From: Candidatus Poseidoniales archaeon
Lineage (GTDB): Archaea > Thermoplasmatota > Poseidoniia > Poseidoniales > Poseidoniaceae
Length of the DNA: 21,041 nucleotides
Reading direction: 5' to 3'
NCBI GenBank assembly: GCA_012959845.1
Contig: DUCL01000128.1
Span: 1 to 21,041, forward strand
Every line of letters starts with the position of its first letter. Position 1 is the first letter of the stretch. Both the position numbers and the translations under genes were made by a program. Of this stretch, positions 1 through 6,463 are shown piece by piece. A model generated the notes under the pieces. The model was given only the letters and a program-made list of their open reading frames with translations. It was not told the DNA's origin and did not search any database.

Positions 1-761
1 TCACCATGTTCTTGTGCAGCTAGTGCTGAACATAATTGAATAACGCCTTCCTTTAGCACACCTTCTTTGATTGATGCTGCAGCACGTTGGCGCAGGATAT
101 CCTGTAATTGTGAAGCATCATATGGATTGAAGATAACATCAAGTTGTCCTAAGCGAGAACGAACTCGAGGGTCAAGGAATTCTGTGAACTTTAAATCATT
201 AGAAATTCCAATTACGCAAGACCTTGCATTTTTCAAAGATTGATTTAAATTTGTCAAATTGTATAACAAATCATCACCTGCTTTTCTCACAAGGTGATCT
301 ATTTCATCAAGTACGATGATGAAAACTCCGCCCTTCGCATCCATTCGTTTTACCAATTCACTGAATACTCTATCCACAGGCCACCCTGTGAAAGGAATTT
401 CATCAATTTCATACGATTCATATAGAGAATTTCCAATGTGTGCCAATACTCGATATTGTGTGTCAATTTGTCTACAGTTTACCATAATGCTATTGACATT
501 TCGGCCAATTCTAGACCCCTTGACTTCCAATTGAGTACAAACATAAGATGCAACTGCAGTTTTTCCAGCGCCAGTTACTCCATAGAGTGTCATGTTAGAT
601 GGAATATTTCCATTCAAAGCCTCAACTAAATTTAGGGAAAGAGACTTAATCTCTTTCATGCGATGAGGCAATTCATCAGGGGTGTGGTTATCTCTCAACA
701 AATCCTTATTGAGAAATAGAGTTTTTTTGTTGAGAATATCGTCAAAGATATTGTCAGACAT
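1..761 (-). CDS. cdc6: Orc1/Cdc6 replication initiator (partial, C-terminus beyond left edge)
   Basis: AAA+ ATPase that binds archaeal origins and loads the MCM helicase. The leftward frame is open from the ATG at 759-761 to the window edge and gives 253 residues. Visible motifs are Walker A GVTGAGKT (residues 61-68), Walker B IIVLDEID (148-155), sensor-1 GISND (185-189) and the arginine-finger region DPRVRSR (197-203). The lid domain follows, and the winged-helix DNA-binding domain lies outside the window. Family members are usually about 400 residues, so roughly 150 are missing only because of the window boundary. The start has an AGGAG ribosome binding site 8 bases upstream on the minus strand. 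The gene is transcribed away from the origin-like gap at 762-1127, a common arrangement in archaea. A weak TATA-like CTATAAG lies on the minus strand at 838-844. Assignment is very sure. Confidence 0.95.
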   Translation of the reverse strand, partial: MSDNIFDDILNKKTLFLNKDLLRDNHTPDELPHRMKEIKSLSLNLVEALNGNIPSNMTLYGVTGAGKTAVASYVCTQLEVKGSRIGRNVNSIMVNCRQIDTQYRVLAHIGNSLYESYEIDEIPFTGWPVDRVFSELVKRMDAKGGVFIIVLDEIDHLVRKAGDDLLYNLTNLNQSLKNARSCVIGISNDLKFTEFLDPRVRSRLGQLDVIFNPYDASQLQDILRQRAAASIKEGVLKEGVIQLCSALAAQEHG

Positions 762-1127
762 TATTGCATCTCCTATGGTATTTCGTGCATTTGTTGGAAG
801 GGCAGATGCGCGATAGTTTTCTTGAGTCCGAGTCCCCCTTATAGCACTGCCCACTACTTCGGAAAAAATCTTCGGCTTTGAATAATAATTGGAATTTGAA
901 GTTAGTATATTAACTCCCAATTGGAATGACCTGTTTACAGAAAAATAACATCATCCTTTTTCCGAATTACGGCAATAATTGTCGAACACAAATAAATAAT
1001 CAATTATTAATTTGAGAAAATTTGAACACTAATAAAATTCACAATAAAGAGGTATTAATTGCACACCATCATTTCCACTGGAAGTGTTTTGTAATGTTGA
1101 AACAATCTAAGAATGCCATTTTGAACA
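762..1127. other. Non-coding gap, candidate replication origin (oriC)
   Basis: This is the only stretch longer than 300 bases without a gene. It lies directly upstream of orc1/cdc6. Positions 991-1060 contain 11 G/C in 70 bases (84% AT), a candidate unwinding element, with the dyad AATAAT-CA-ATTATT at 995-1008. An ORB-like inverted repeat lies at 1073-1083. Two direct copies of AATTGGAAT start at 887 and 919. The cdc6 promoter must also be here. A GGGCAG/CTGCCC inverted repeat (800-805 and 847-852) lies in the probable cdc6 leader. What is seen is the AT-rich block, the dyad and the gene context. That this is an active origin is inference; most mapped archaeal origins carry several strong ORBs, and only one clear copy is visible. 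Confidence 0.5.
1073..1083 (-). repeat. ORB-like inverted repeat (candidate Orc1/Cdc6 binding site)
   Basis: On the minus strand the site reads TTCCAGTGGAAATGATGGTG: arms TTCCA and TGGAA around one base, followed by a partly G-rich flank. Published archaeal origin recognition boxes have a similar TTCCA-N-TGGAA(A) core followed by a G-run. The core match is good and the G-run is weak. It sits next to the AT-rich block and near cdc6, as an ORB would. A chance match cannot be excluded for a single copy. Confidence 0.5.
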
Positions 1128-1910
1128 TTAGTTCCAATTTTGACCATCCCAAATCAGACTGATTCCATCATAGGCATGTGTGACATTATCTGCAAAAACC
1201 GGATATTCATTACTCATCAACACTTCAAACTCTGAATCTTTCATGTCAAGGAAGGTATGTGTTAGTAGCAATTTTGTATTAGGGATTCTATGAGATAGCG
1301 CTTCAATATGTGATGGCTTGTGATGCTCCTCACTCGCAACCCATTCCGGAATCCCCATCTCAATGATTGCAATTTTAGAGCGTTCTATCGCTTGATACAA
1401 AACCTCACAAGGACCCGTATCTCCGCTATGAACTAGATTTGCCCCCGATGAATGCTGCAAACGATAGCCATGCGGGTCAACAGAAGCATCGTGATGCACT
1501 TTGAATCTTTCAAATGTCCATTCGTTAATAGTTCCAGTATCTTCTTCAACCCATCTAATAGTTTGGAATATTTCTTCTAATGAACCTGGATATGCTAGTT
1601 GACATAACTCCCATAACCTTTCTTTTACCAATTTAGAGCCAACTATTGTTAGTGGCTTTATCATTTCTCTATCTGAAATATATCTTCGCTCTAATAGTAG
1701 GAAAGGGAAACCAAAAACATGGTCTCCATGAACATGGGTTACAAATATTGTTTCAATTTCTGAAACAGGGATTCCAGCTCTTCTCAAACTGGCCAAAGCA
1801 GTAGGAGGTACATCGATAATGTGCTTTCTATCAATGCAACAAAATGAGTGATGACGGCCATGTGGCAAGAATGCATTACCAGTGCCAAGCATCAAAATCT
1901 CATGCGCCAT
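1128..1910 (-). CDS. Ribonuclease-Z-like metallo-beta-lactamase hydrolase
   Basis: A 260-residue metallo-beta-lactamase-fold protein. The zinc-site motifs are in order: THVHGDH at residues 58-64 (HxHxDH), HHD at 139-141, SGDTG at 162-166 and LTHTF at 216-220, with a KPSHIEAL helix (198-205) before the last motif as in the RNase Z/ElaC branch. Family members cut the 3' trailer from tRNA precursors or hydrolyse phosphodiesters. The protein is shorter than typical RNase Z (about 300 residues), and no long flexible exosite arm is obvious, so tRNase activity is only a possibility. Its ATG lies 50 bases downstream of the reductase gene stop on the same strand, so co-transcription is plausible. Fold assignment is sure; substrate is open. 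Confidence 0.85.
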   Translation of the reverse strand: MAHEILMLGTGNAFLPHGRHHSFCCIDRKHIIDVPPTALASLRRAGIPVSEIETIFVTHVHGDHVFGFPFLLLERRYISDREMIKPLTIVGSKLVKERLWELCQLAYPGSLEEIFQTIRWVEEDTGTINEWTFERFKVHHDASVDPHGYRLQHSSGANLVHSGDTGPCEVLYQAIERSKIAIIEMGIPEWVASEEHHKPSHIEALSHRIPNTKLLLTHTFLDMKDSEFEVLMSNEYPVFADNVTHAYDGISLIWDGQNWN

Positions 1911-1960
1911 AAATCCTCTAACAGCAACTATCGCTTGAAGTCATTGGACAATATTGTTGG

Positions 1961-3187
1961 TCAATATACATCACGTAGGTAACGCTTCTGCTCTCTCATC
2001 ATAGTTTTCTCGATGAAGAAAGTAGCATCCTCTTCAGACATGCCACCATGTTCTATTGCGATATCAATCAAAGCGCGATGGACATCTTTTGCCATACGTT
2101 GCTTATCGCCACAAATGTAGAAATATGCACCTTCTTCGAACCATTGCCAAACTTCAGCTCCATTTTCTTTTAGGCGGGTTTGTACGTATATTTTCTCTGC
2201 TTGGTCTCTAGACCAAGCGGTAGTGAATTTATGGAGATGACCACCATTTAACCAATCTTCAATTTGTTCTTTGTAATAGTATTCTGTCTTTTCAGATTGG
2301 TCTCCGAAGAAGAGCCAATTTTTCCCTTTGCCCTTATCGTGAACTCTTTGTTCCATGAAAGCACGGAATGGAGCGATACCAGTGCCCGGTCCAACCATGA
2401 TGATATTGACTGATTTATCTTGTGGAAGAATGAAGGATCTTGTTGGAGACATAAATACGCCAATTTCTTTTCCAGTCATATCCACTTCATCTGCTAAATA
2501 TTGTGTGCACATTCCACCGCGAGCCCTGTCGTGATACGTGAAACGAACTATTCCAACAGTCAATTCAACCTTGCCCGGATGTGCATCATGTGAAGAAGCA
2601 ATAGAGTATAATCGAGGTTTCAATCTATCAGCGATATTCAAGAACTCAGAGGCAGAATACTTTACACCAAATTCATTCATGATGTCAATGTAATCTCTTG
2701 TCCATAGATAATCTGCTATTGCATCAGAATCAGATGTTATTGCCGCTACCTGTGAAACCGGGTCATCAGATACGGAACTGGAAGGAAGAGTATTAGGAAT
2801 GTCTTGACCATTTCTTGTTTTAGAAATAATTTTTAGAGAGATTTTCATTCCAGAAGAAATAATTTTTTCAGTCAATGAATTAACGAATTTCTTGTTAGCC
2901 ATATGCACTTCAAAATCACTCTTCAATGCGGTATAGAGATTTCTTTCGCCATTGTGTGTGGTAACGATTTCATCACGGTCCCATCCTTGAATTTCAATAA
3001 GTTCTTCCACGATATGTGGAGGGTTTTCAGCGATAACTCCCAATGCGTCGCCTACCTTGTAATCAAGACCTGAATCGCCCAATTCAAAAACGATATGTCG
3101 GGTTTCCTTGCGAGAACCTTCTCCGTTGAGAATGTAGTTCTCAGTAATAGTAGTCATATACGGGTTCTTTGCTGACCAATTGGACAT
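1961..3187 (-). CDS. CysJ/P450-reductase-type FAD/NADPH oxidoreductase lacking the flavodoxin domain
   Basis: A 408-residue diflavin-reductase-like protein with only the FAD and NADPH modules. Seen: N-terminal FAD-binding barrel with YKVGDALGV (43-51), a connecting segment (about 75-185), FAD motif RLYSIASS (192-199), GGMCTQYLAD (224-233), NADPH motif GPGTGIAPFR (266-275), ICGD (358-361), and the C-terminal RYLRDVY, whose last Tyr would stack on FAD as in sulfite reductase alpha subunit. The FMN/flavodoxin domain of CysJ or P450 reductase is absent, so electrons must go from NADPH through FAD to a separate acceptor such as a flavodoxin, ferredoxin or a reductase subunit; no such partner is in the window. 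The ATG at 3187 is preferred because GGTGG lies just upstream; an in-frame ATG 13 codons further upstream adds a tail unlike the family. Likely co-directional operon with the DUF2493 gene (104-base gap). Confidence 0.87.
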   Translation of the reverse strand: MSNWSAKNPYMTTITENYILNGEGSRKETRHIVFELGDSGLDYKVGDALGVIAENPPHIVEELIEIQGWDRDEIVTTHNGERNLYTALKSDFEVHMANKKFVNSLTEKIISSGMKISLKIISKTRNGQDIPNTLPSSSVSDDPVSQVAAITSDSDAIADYLWTRDYIDIMNEFGVKYSASEFLNIADRLKPRLYSIASSHDAHPGKVELTVGIVRFTYHDRARGGMCTQYLADEVDMTGKEIGVFMSPTRSFILPQDKSVNIIMVGPGTGIAPFRAFMEQRVHDKGKGKNWLFFGDQSEKTEYYYKEQIEDWLNGGHLHKFTTAWSRDQAEKIYVQTRLKENGAEVWQWFEEGAYFYICGDKQRMAKDVHRALIDIAIEHGGMSEEDATFFIEKTMMREQKRYLRDVY

Positions 3188-3291
3188 AATACCACCATCA
3201 GACAATGCTGATGTTGAAAGCCACAAGGCGTTTGTTTATCATCATTCGCTCAAGTCGCATTAGTGCAAAATAACAAATCATTCTAACCGAA

Positions 3292-3834
3292 TTATTCAGC
3301 AGCAACTGGAATCGGAATACTCGCCACAGGAATACCCTGAGCCCGAGCAATTCCCTCCATGCGCTTAGTCCAAACTGAATCGGGGCCAGGGAATGCAAGC
3401 ATGTGCGTTGCTCTCTTCAACATCTTCTTTGCCAAACTGGCTTCCGCTTGAGGCCGGCCAGTATCAGTGGATTTGTTTGGTCTTGGTGATGCCCAAGCTT
3501 CAGAAAATACTGCAATTGGAATATTGTTGTTATCGGCCCATCTCTCGGCGATAAAATCAACTCCACTTGCTCCTCCTAATATTATTAGATCCGGGTATTC
3601 ATTATACAGCACCCAATTTTCTAATTGTTCTTCTAGCCATGAGTAATCATAAAATCTAGAATTGCCACATATTACTAAATTTACAACAAGACCACTCTTG
3701 TTCAAATCCTTCCCTGCTAACTCGTCGAGGACCTCTGCCCCAGTTTTCCTAACTTGCGCCATATCTTTACAGCAATTTACTACTAGAAAACCTTTATGCT
3801 CTTTGCGCATCATTATACGCATCATTTCCATCAT
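3292..3834 (-). CDS. DUF2493/SLOG-fold (YspA-like) nucleotide-binding protein
   Basis: A 180-residue protein with the SLOG/DprA-like Rossmann pattern of the DUF2493 family: an ICGNSRFYDY strand-turn near residue 54, then LIILGGASGVDFIAERWA (the GGAxGxD loop), an IPIAVFSEAW strand, a GRPQAEASLAKKM helix, and the AFPGPDSVWTKRM turn. SLOG proteins bind nucleotides or related ligands; their role for this family is not established, so no reaction is assigned. About 50 residues precede the core and look helical. A longer frame starts at a TTG (3849), but the GAGGG ribosome binding site lies inside that extension, which argues for the clustered ATGs at 3834 or 3831. Transcribed divergently from biotin carboxylase and upstream of the flavoreductase. 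Confidence 0.75.
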   Translation of the reverse strand: MMEMMRIMMRKEHKGFLVVNCCKDMAQVRKTGAEVLDELAGKDLNKSGLVVNLVICGNSRFYDYSWLEEQLENWVLYNEYPDLIILGGASGVDFIAERWADNNNIPIAVFSEAWASPRPNKSTDTGRPQAEASLAKKMLKRATHMLAFPGPDSVWTKRMEGIARAQGIPVASIPIPVAAE

Positions 3835-3862
3835 TTTACCCTCAAACAATAATTGTTGAAAG

Positions 3863-3871
3863 TATATTTAA
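3863..3871. promoter_or_regulatory. Shared TATA-like element between divergent DUF2493 and accC genes
   Basis: TATATTTAA on the plus strand (TTAAATATA on the minus strand) is the best TATA-box candidate in the 109-base divergent gap. On the minus strand it lies about 30 bases before the DUF2493 start, implying a very short leader. On the plus strand it lies about 75 bases before the accC start. Direction of use cannot be decided from sequence. Confidence 0.4.
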
Positions 3872-3927
3872 TGGGATGTAAACTACTTACGGTGTAATTT
3901 CACAACCGTTGGCATCATAGGATAGAT

Positions 3928-3940
3928 TCACTTCGAGTGA
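3928..3940 (+). promoter_or_regulatory. Small hairpin over the accC ribosome binding region
   Basis: TCACT-TCG-AGTGA is a perfect 5-base inverted repeat ending three bases before the accC ATG. The right arm contains GAGTGA, the only plausible Shine-Dalgarno for this start, so folding would hide it. Short enough to be chance. Confidence 0.25.
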
Positions 3941-3943
3941 TTT

Positions 3944-5284
3944 ATGGGATTCAAACGTGTTCTAATTGCTAATCGCGGAGAAATAGCATTACGAATATTA
4001 CGAGCGTTAAGGGATATGGAAATTGAAGTCGCAATAATCCATGGTAAGGAAGATAGATTATCTCTGCCAGTTCGTCTTTCCGATGTCGCATATCCAAATT
4101 ACAAAAGCAATCCACTGGATTCATATCTAAATATTGAGGATGTAATCACTGCGGCTAAAGAATTGCAGTGTGATGCAATCCATCCCGGTTATGGATTCCT
4201 TGCAGAAAATTCGGCATTCGTTGCACGATGTGCTGAAGAAGGGATTACTTTCATCGGGCCAAGCGCCGAAGTCATCACATTATTGGGAGACAAAATTGAG
4301 GCAAGAGCAGCGATGGAGGCTGCCGGACTGCCAATAGCAAAAGGTTCAGCTGAATCAATCTCTGATGCTGCAGTAGCAAGTAAGTTGGCCAATGAAATCG
4401 GGTATCCAGTAATTATCAAAGCAGCCGCTGGTGGCGGTGGTATTGGGATGCAAATTGTCGAAAAATCAGACGAGTTCGAGAATGCATTGAAATTGTGTCA
4501 ATCTCGAGCCAAATCAGCATTTGGAGATGAACGAGTTTTCGTTGAAAAATATATTCAAGATGCCCAACATGTTGAATTCCAAGTATTGGGCGATGGAGTG
4601 AAAGCAATTCATTTTGGAGAGAGATTTTGTTCTATCCAACGGCGTCATCAAAAGTTGGTTGAAGAAGGCCCTTGGTTAGATGAAGCGAAGCGAGCAGAGA
4701 TTGGAGACTTGGTTTGTCGTGGTGCAGAATCAGTTGGCTACAAGGGGCTTGCAACATTTGAATTCTTACGAGATGCACATGGAGATTTTTATTTCCTCGA
4801 AGTAAACCCTAGGGTGCAAGTTGAACACACTGTTACTGAATTGATAACCGGTTATAATCTGGTTGAACTTGGAATTAGAGTTGCCCAAGGTGAAAAGTTG
4901 TCGCTTTCTCAAGAGGACATTGTTATTCGGGGGCACGCGATACAGTGCAGACTAAATGCGGAAGACCCTAAAGATTTCATTCCAAGTCCGGGTCGTCTGT
5001 GGGAGTGCCATTTCCCTTCCGGCTTCGGTGTTAGATGTGATACACATGCATATCCAGGTTACGAAATGCCGGGATGTTTTGATTCACTATTGGCTAAATT
5101 ATTGGTTTGGGGGCATGACCGAGAGGATGCAATCCGTAGGATGAAAACAGCACTCGATGAAACAATTATCACCGGTGTTGAACATCTGATTCCATTACAT
5201 CGAAGAATAATGGATGAAGAAGATTTCAACAACAGAAATATCACAATTCAGTATATTGATATGCACCAAGAATTACTTGGATGA
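3944..5284 (+). CDS. accC: Biotin carboxylase (acetyl/propionyl-CoA carboxylase subunit)
   Basis: A 446-residue ATP-grasp enzyme that carboxylates biotin on a carrier protein using bicarbonate and ATP; the length is normal for a free-standing biotin carboxylase. Seen: N-terminal IANRGEIALRILRA (8-21), HPGYGFLAEN (80-89), the ATP-lid glycine loop at 162-169, SIQRRHQKLVEE (230-241), metal-ligand region FEFL and LEVNPRVQVEHTVTE (285-299), and CRLNAEDP. The glycine loop reads AGGGGIGMQ, where the usual form is GGGGRGM followed by Arg, so two basic residues near the phosphates are replaced. The other active-site blocks look intact. No biotin carrier or carboxyltransferase gene is present here, so partners must be encoded elsewhere. 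In archaea such enzymes usually serve acetyl-/propionyl-CoA carboxylase. Divergent from the DUF2493 gene and 60 bases ahead of the SelB-like gene. Confidence 0.93.
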   Translation: MGFKRVLIANRGEIALRILRALRDMEIEVAIIHGKEDRLSLPVRLSDVAYPNYKSNPLDSYLNIEDVITAAKELQCDAIHPGYGFLAENSAFVARCAEEGITFIGPSAEVITLLGDKIEARAAMEAAGLPIAKGSAESISDAAVASKLANEIGYPVIIKAAAGGGGIGMQIVEKSDEFENALKLCQSRAKSAFGDERVFVEKYIQDAQHVEFQVLGDGVKAIHFGERFCSIQRRHQKLVEEGPWLDEAKRAEIGDLVCRGAESVGYKGLATFEFLRDAHGDFYFLEVNPRVQVEHTVTELITGYNLVELGIRVAQGEKLSLSQEDIVIRGHAIQCRLNAEDPKDFIPSPGRLWECHFPSGFGVRCDTHAYPGYEMPGCFDSLLAKLLVWGHDREDAIRRMKTALDETIITGVEHLIPLHRRIMDEEDFNNRNITIQYIDMHQELLG

Positions 5285-5344
5285 TTGTAATTACTTTCAT
5301 TTACAAGGCGATTGTATCAAGAAGGCGGGTCAAGTCGCCGTATC

Positions 5345-6364
5345 ATGCCTGTTCTCAATATAGCGATGGTCGGTTCCGATGATTTGGCTAAAGAAATTGC
5401 CAAAGCAACCGATCAGCGCGATGTTCATACCTATGTTCATAAGGAATCTGGAAGCGATGGTCCGAGGATATTATCCATTATTCGTCCAGCTAAATTCCCA
5501 GAGAGATTGAGACCATTTTTAAATGCATTATCAGCAGCGAAAGTTGGCATGGTTGAGATAACAAAAATCGATGCAACTTTGGGTGAAGTTGTAGTCGCAT
5601 TTGCTAGTGCTGGAATTGACAAAGGATTAGTAATAATCAACCCACCACAAGGGGAATGGGTCGATGAAGACCAAGTTGAGATGATCTTCAAACAAGCAGG
5701 TTTAGGCAACTGGTCTTTTGAAGGAAATGATGGGATTGATTTGCGCGAAAAGTTGTACGCTTTAATGGACCAAGTTGCTGCAGATTTGAAAGCGATACAA
5801 CAAGCTCCACTAGTCTTGCCAGTCGACCAACATTTCAATGTAAAAGGAATTGGATTGGTGGCAATTGGTTATGTTCAATCTGGAACGGTTAATGTTCATG
5901 ATGAGTTAATTCTACTTCCAGCAAATGGAGAAGGTAATGCAAAATCACTTCAGGTTATGGATGATGATGTAGTAGCAGCAGTTGCGGGAGACAGAGTAGG
6001 GCTTGCTCTTCGTAATGCCAAGGAAGAACATTTGGGAAGTGGCACTATTTTAGTTCGCCCTGCAGTCGAAGATAAAAAATCAGCAACTAGTATTCCACTT
6101 GCCGTGGTACAGCACAATTCCTCAACGATGACCTTGACGCGTTCACCTTTCCAGAAAAGGGAATTGGCCGTTGGAGATATCATCCATGCCAGTGCCGATT
6201 TGCAATTTGTAGTTGGGCGTATTGAATCAATTGATGGAGGCGATGCGATAGTAAATTGGGAATCTCCATTGTTCATCAGGAGAGAAAATCCTCAACCTAC
6301 TTTGATTGCACAGTTAGATTCTAAGCCAAGAATTATGGGTAATGCAATATTGAAATTAAACTAA
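5345..6364 (+). CDS. SelB/EF-Tu-related protein with degenerate GTPase domain
   Basis: A 339-residue relative of translational GTPases. Residues 155-240 form a clear EF-Tu domain 2, with VDQHFNVKGIGLVAIGYVQSGTV (160-182), VHDEL and AGDRVGLALRN (214-224), as in archaeal SelB. The rest (about 245-339) resembles domain 3. The N-terminal 150 residues follow the G-domain layout, but the P-loop GxxxxGK[ST] is replaced by GSDDLAKEI (10-18), and no NKxD or proper DxxG is found, so GTP binding is unlikely. Related truncated SelB paralogues without a working G domain occur in other archaea; their role is unknown to me. The ATG at 5345 fits the family start (MPVLNIAMVG); an in-frame TTG at 5312 would add 11 unrelated residues. 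Probably co-transcribed with accC. Binding of tRNA or another RNA is only a guess. Confidence 0.78.
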   Translation: MPVLNIAMVGSDDLAKEIAKATDQRDVHTYVHKESGSDGPRILSIIRPAKFPERLRPFLNALSAAKVGMVEITKIDATLGEVVVAFASAGIDKGLVIINPPQGEWVDEDQVEMIFKQAGLGNWSFEGNDGIDLREKLYALMDQVAADLKAIQQAPLVLPVDQHFNVKGIGLVAIGYVQSGTVNVHDELILLPANGEGNAKSLQVMDDDVVAAVAGDRVGLALRNAKEEHLGSGTILVRPAVEDKKSATSIPLAVVQHNSSTMTLTRSPFQKRELAVGDIIHASADLQFVVGRIESIDGGDAIVNWESPLFIRRENPQPTLIAQLDSKPRIMGNAILKLN

Positions 6365-6463
6365 TCCACCTACGGTGATAAAAAAAGGGTTCAGTTTTCG
6401 GCCTCTAAAACATAGCATTTAGCGGTGGATTGATAACCCCTGCCACTCGCTTGAGTTATTGGG

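Noticed and set aside
316..629. Two short rightward open frames
   Set aside because: They lie antisense inside the well-supported orc1/cdc6 frame and have no protein-like features.
800..852. GGGCAG/CTGCCC ends that could be a tRNA acceptor stem
   Set aside because: Only about 53 bases, no T-arm or anticodon arm on either strand; kept only as a possible leader stem of cdc6.
2248..2463. Short leftward frame within the flavoreductase
   Set aside because: It is an alternative frame of the same strand region and overlaps the NADPH motif coding sequence.
5437..5838. 133-residue leftward frame
   Set aside because: Antisense shadow of the SelB-like gene; no ribosome binding site or recognisable domain.
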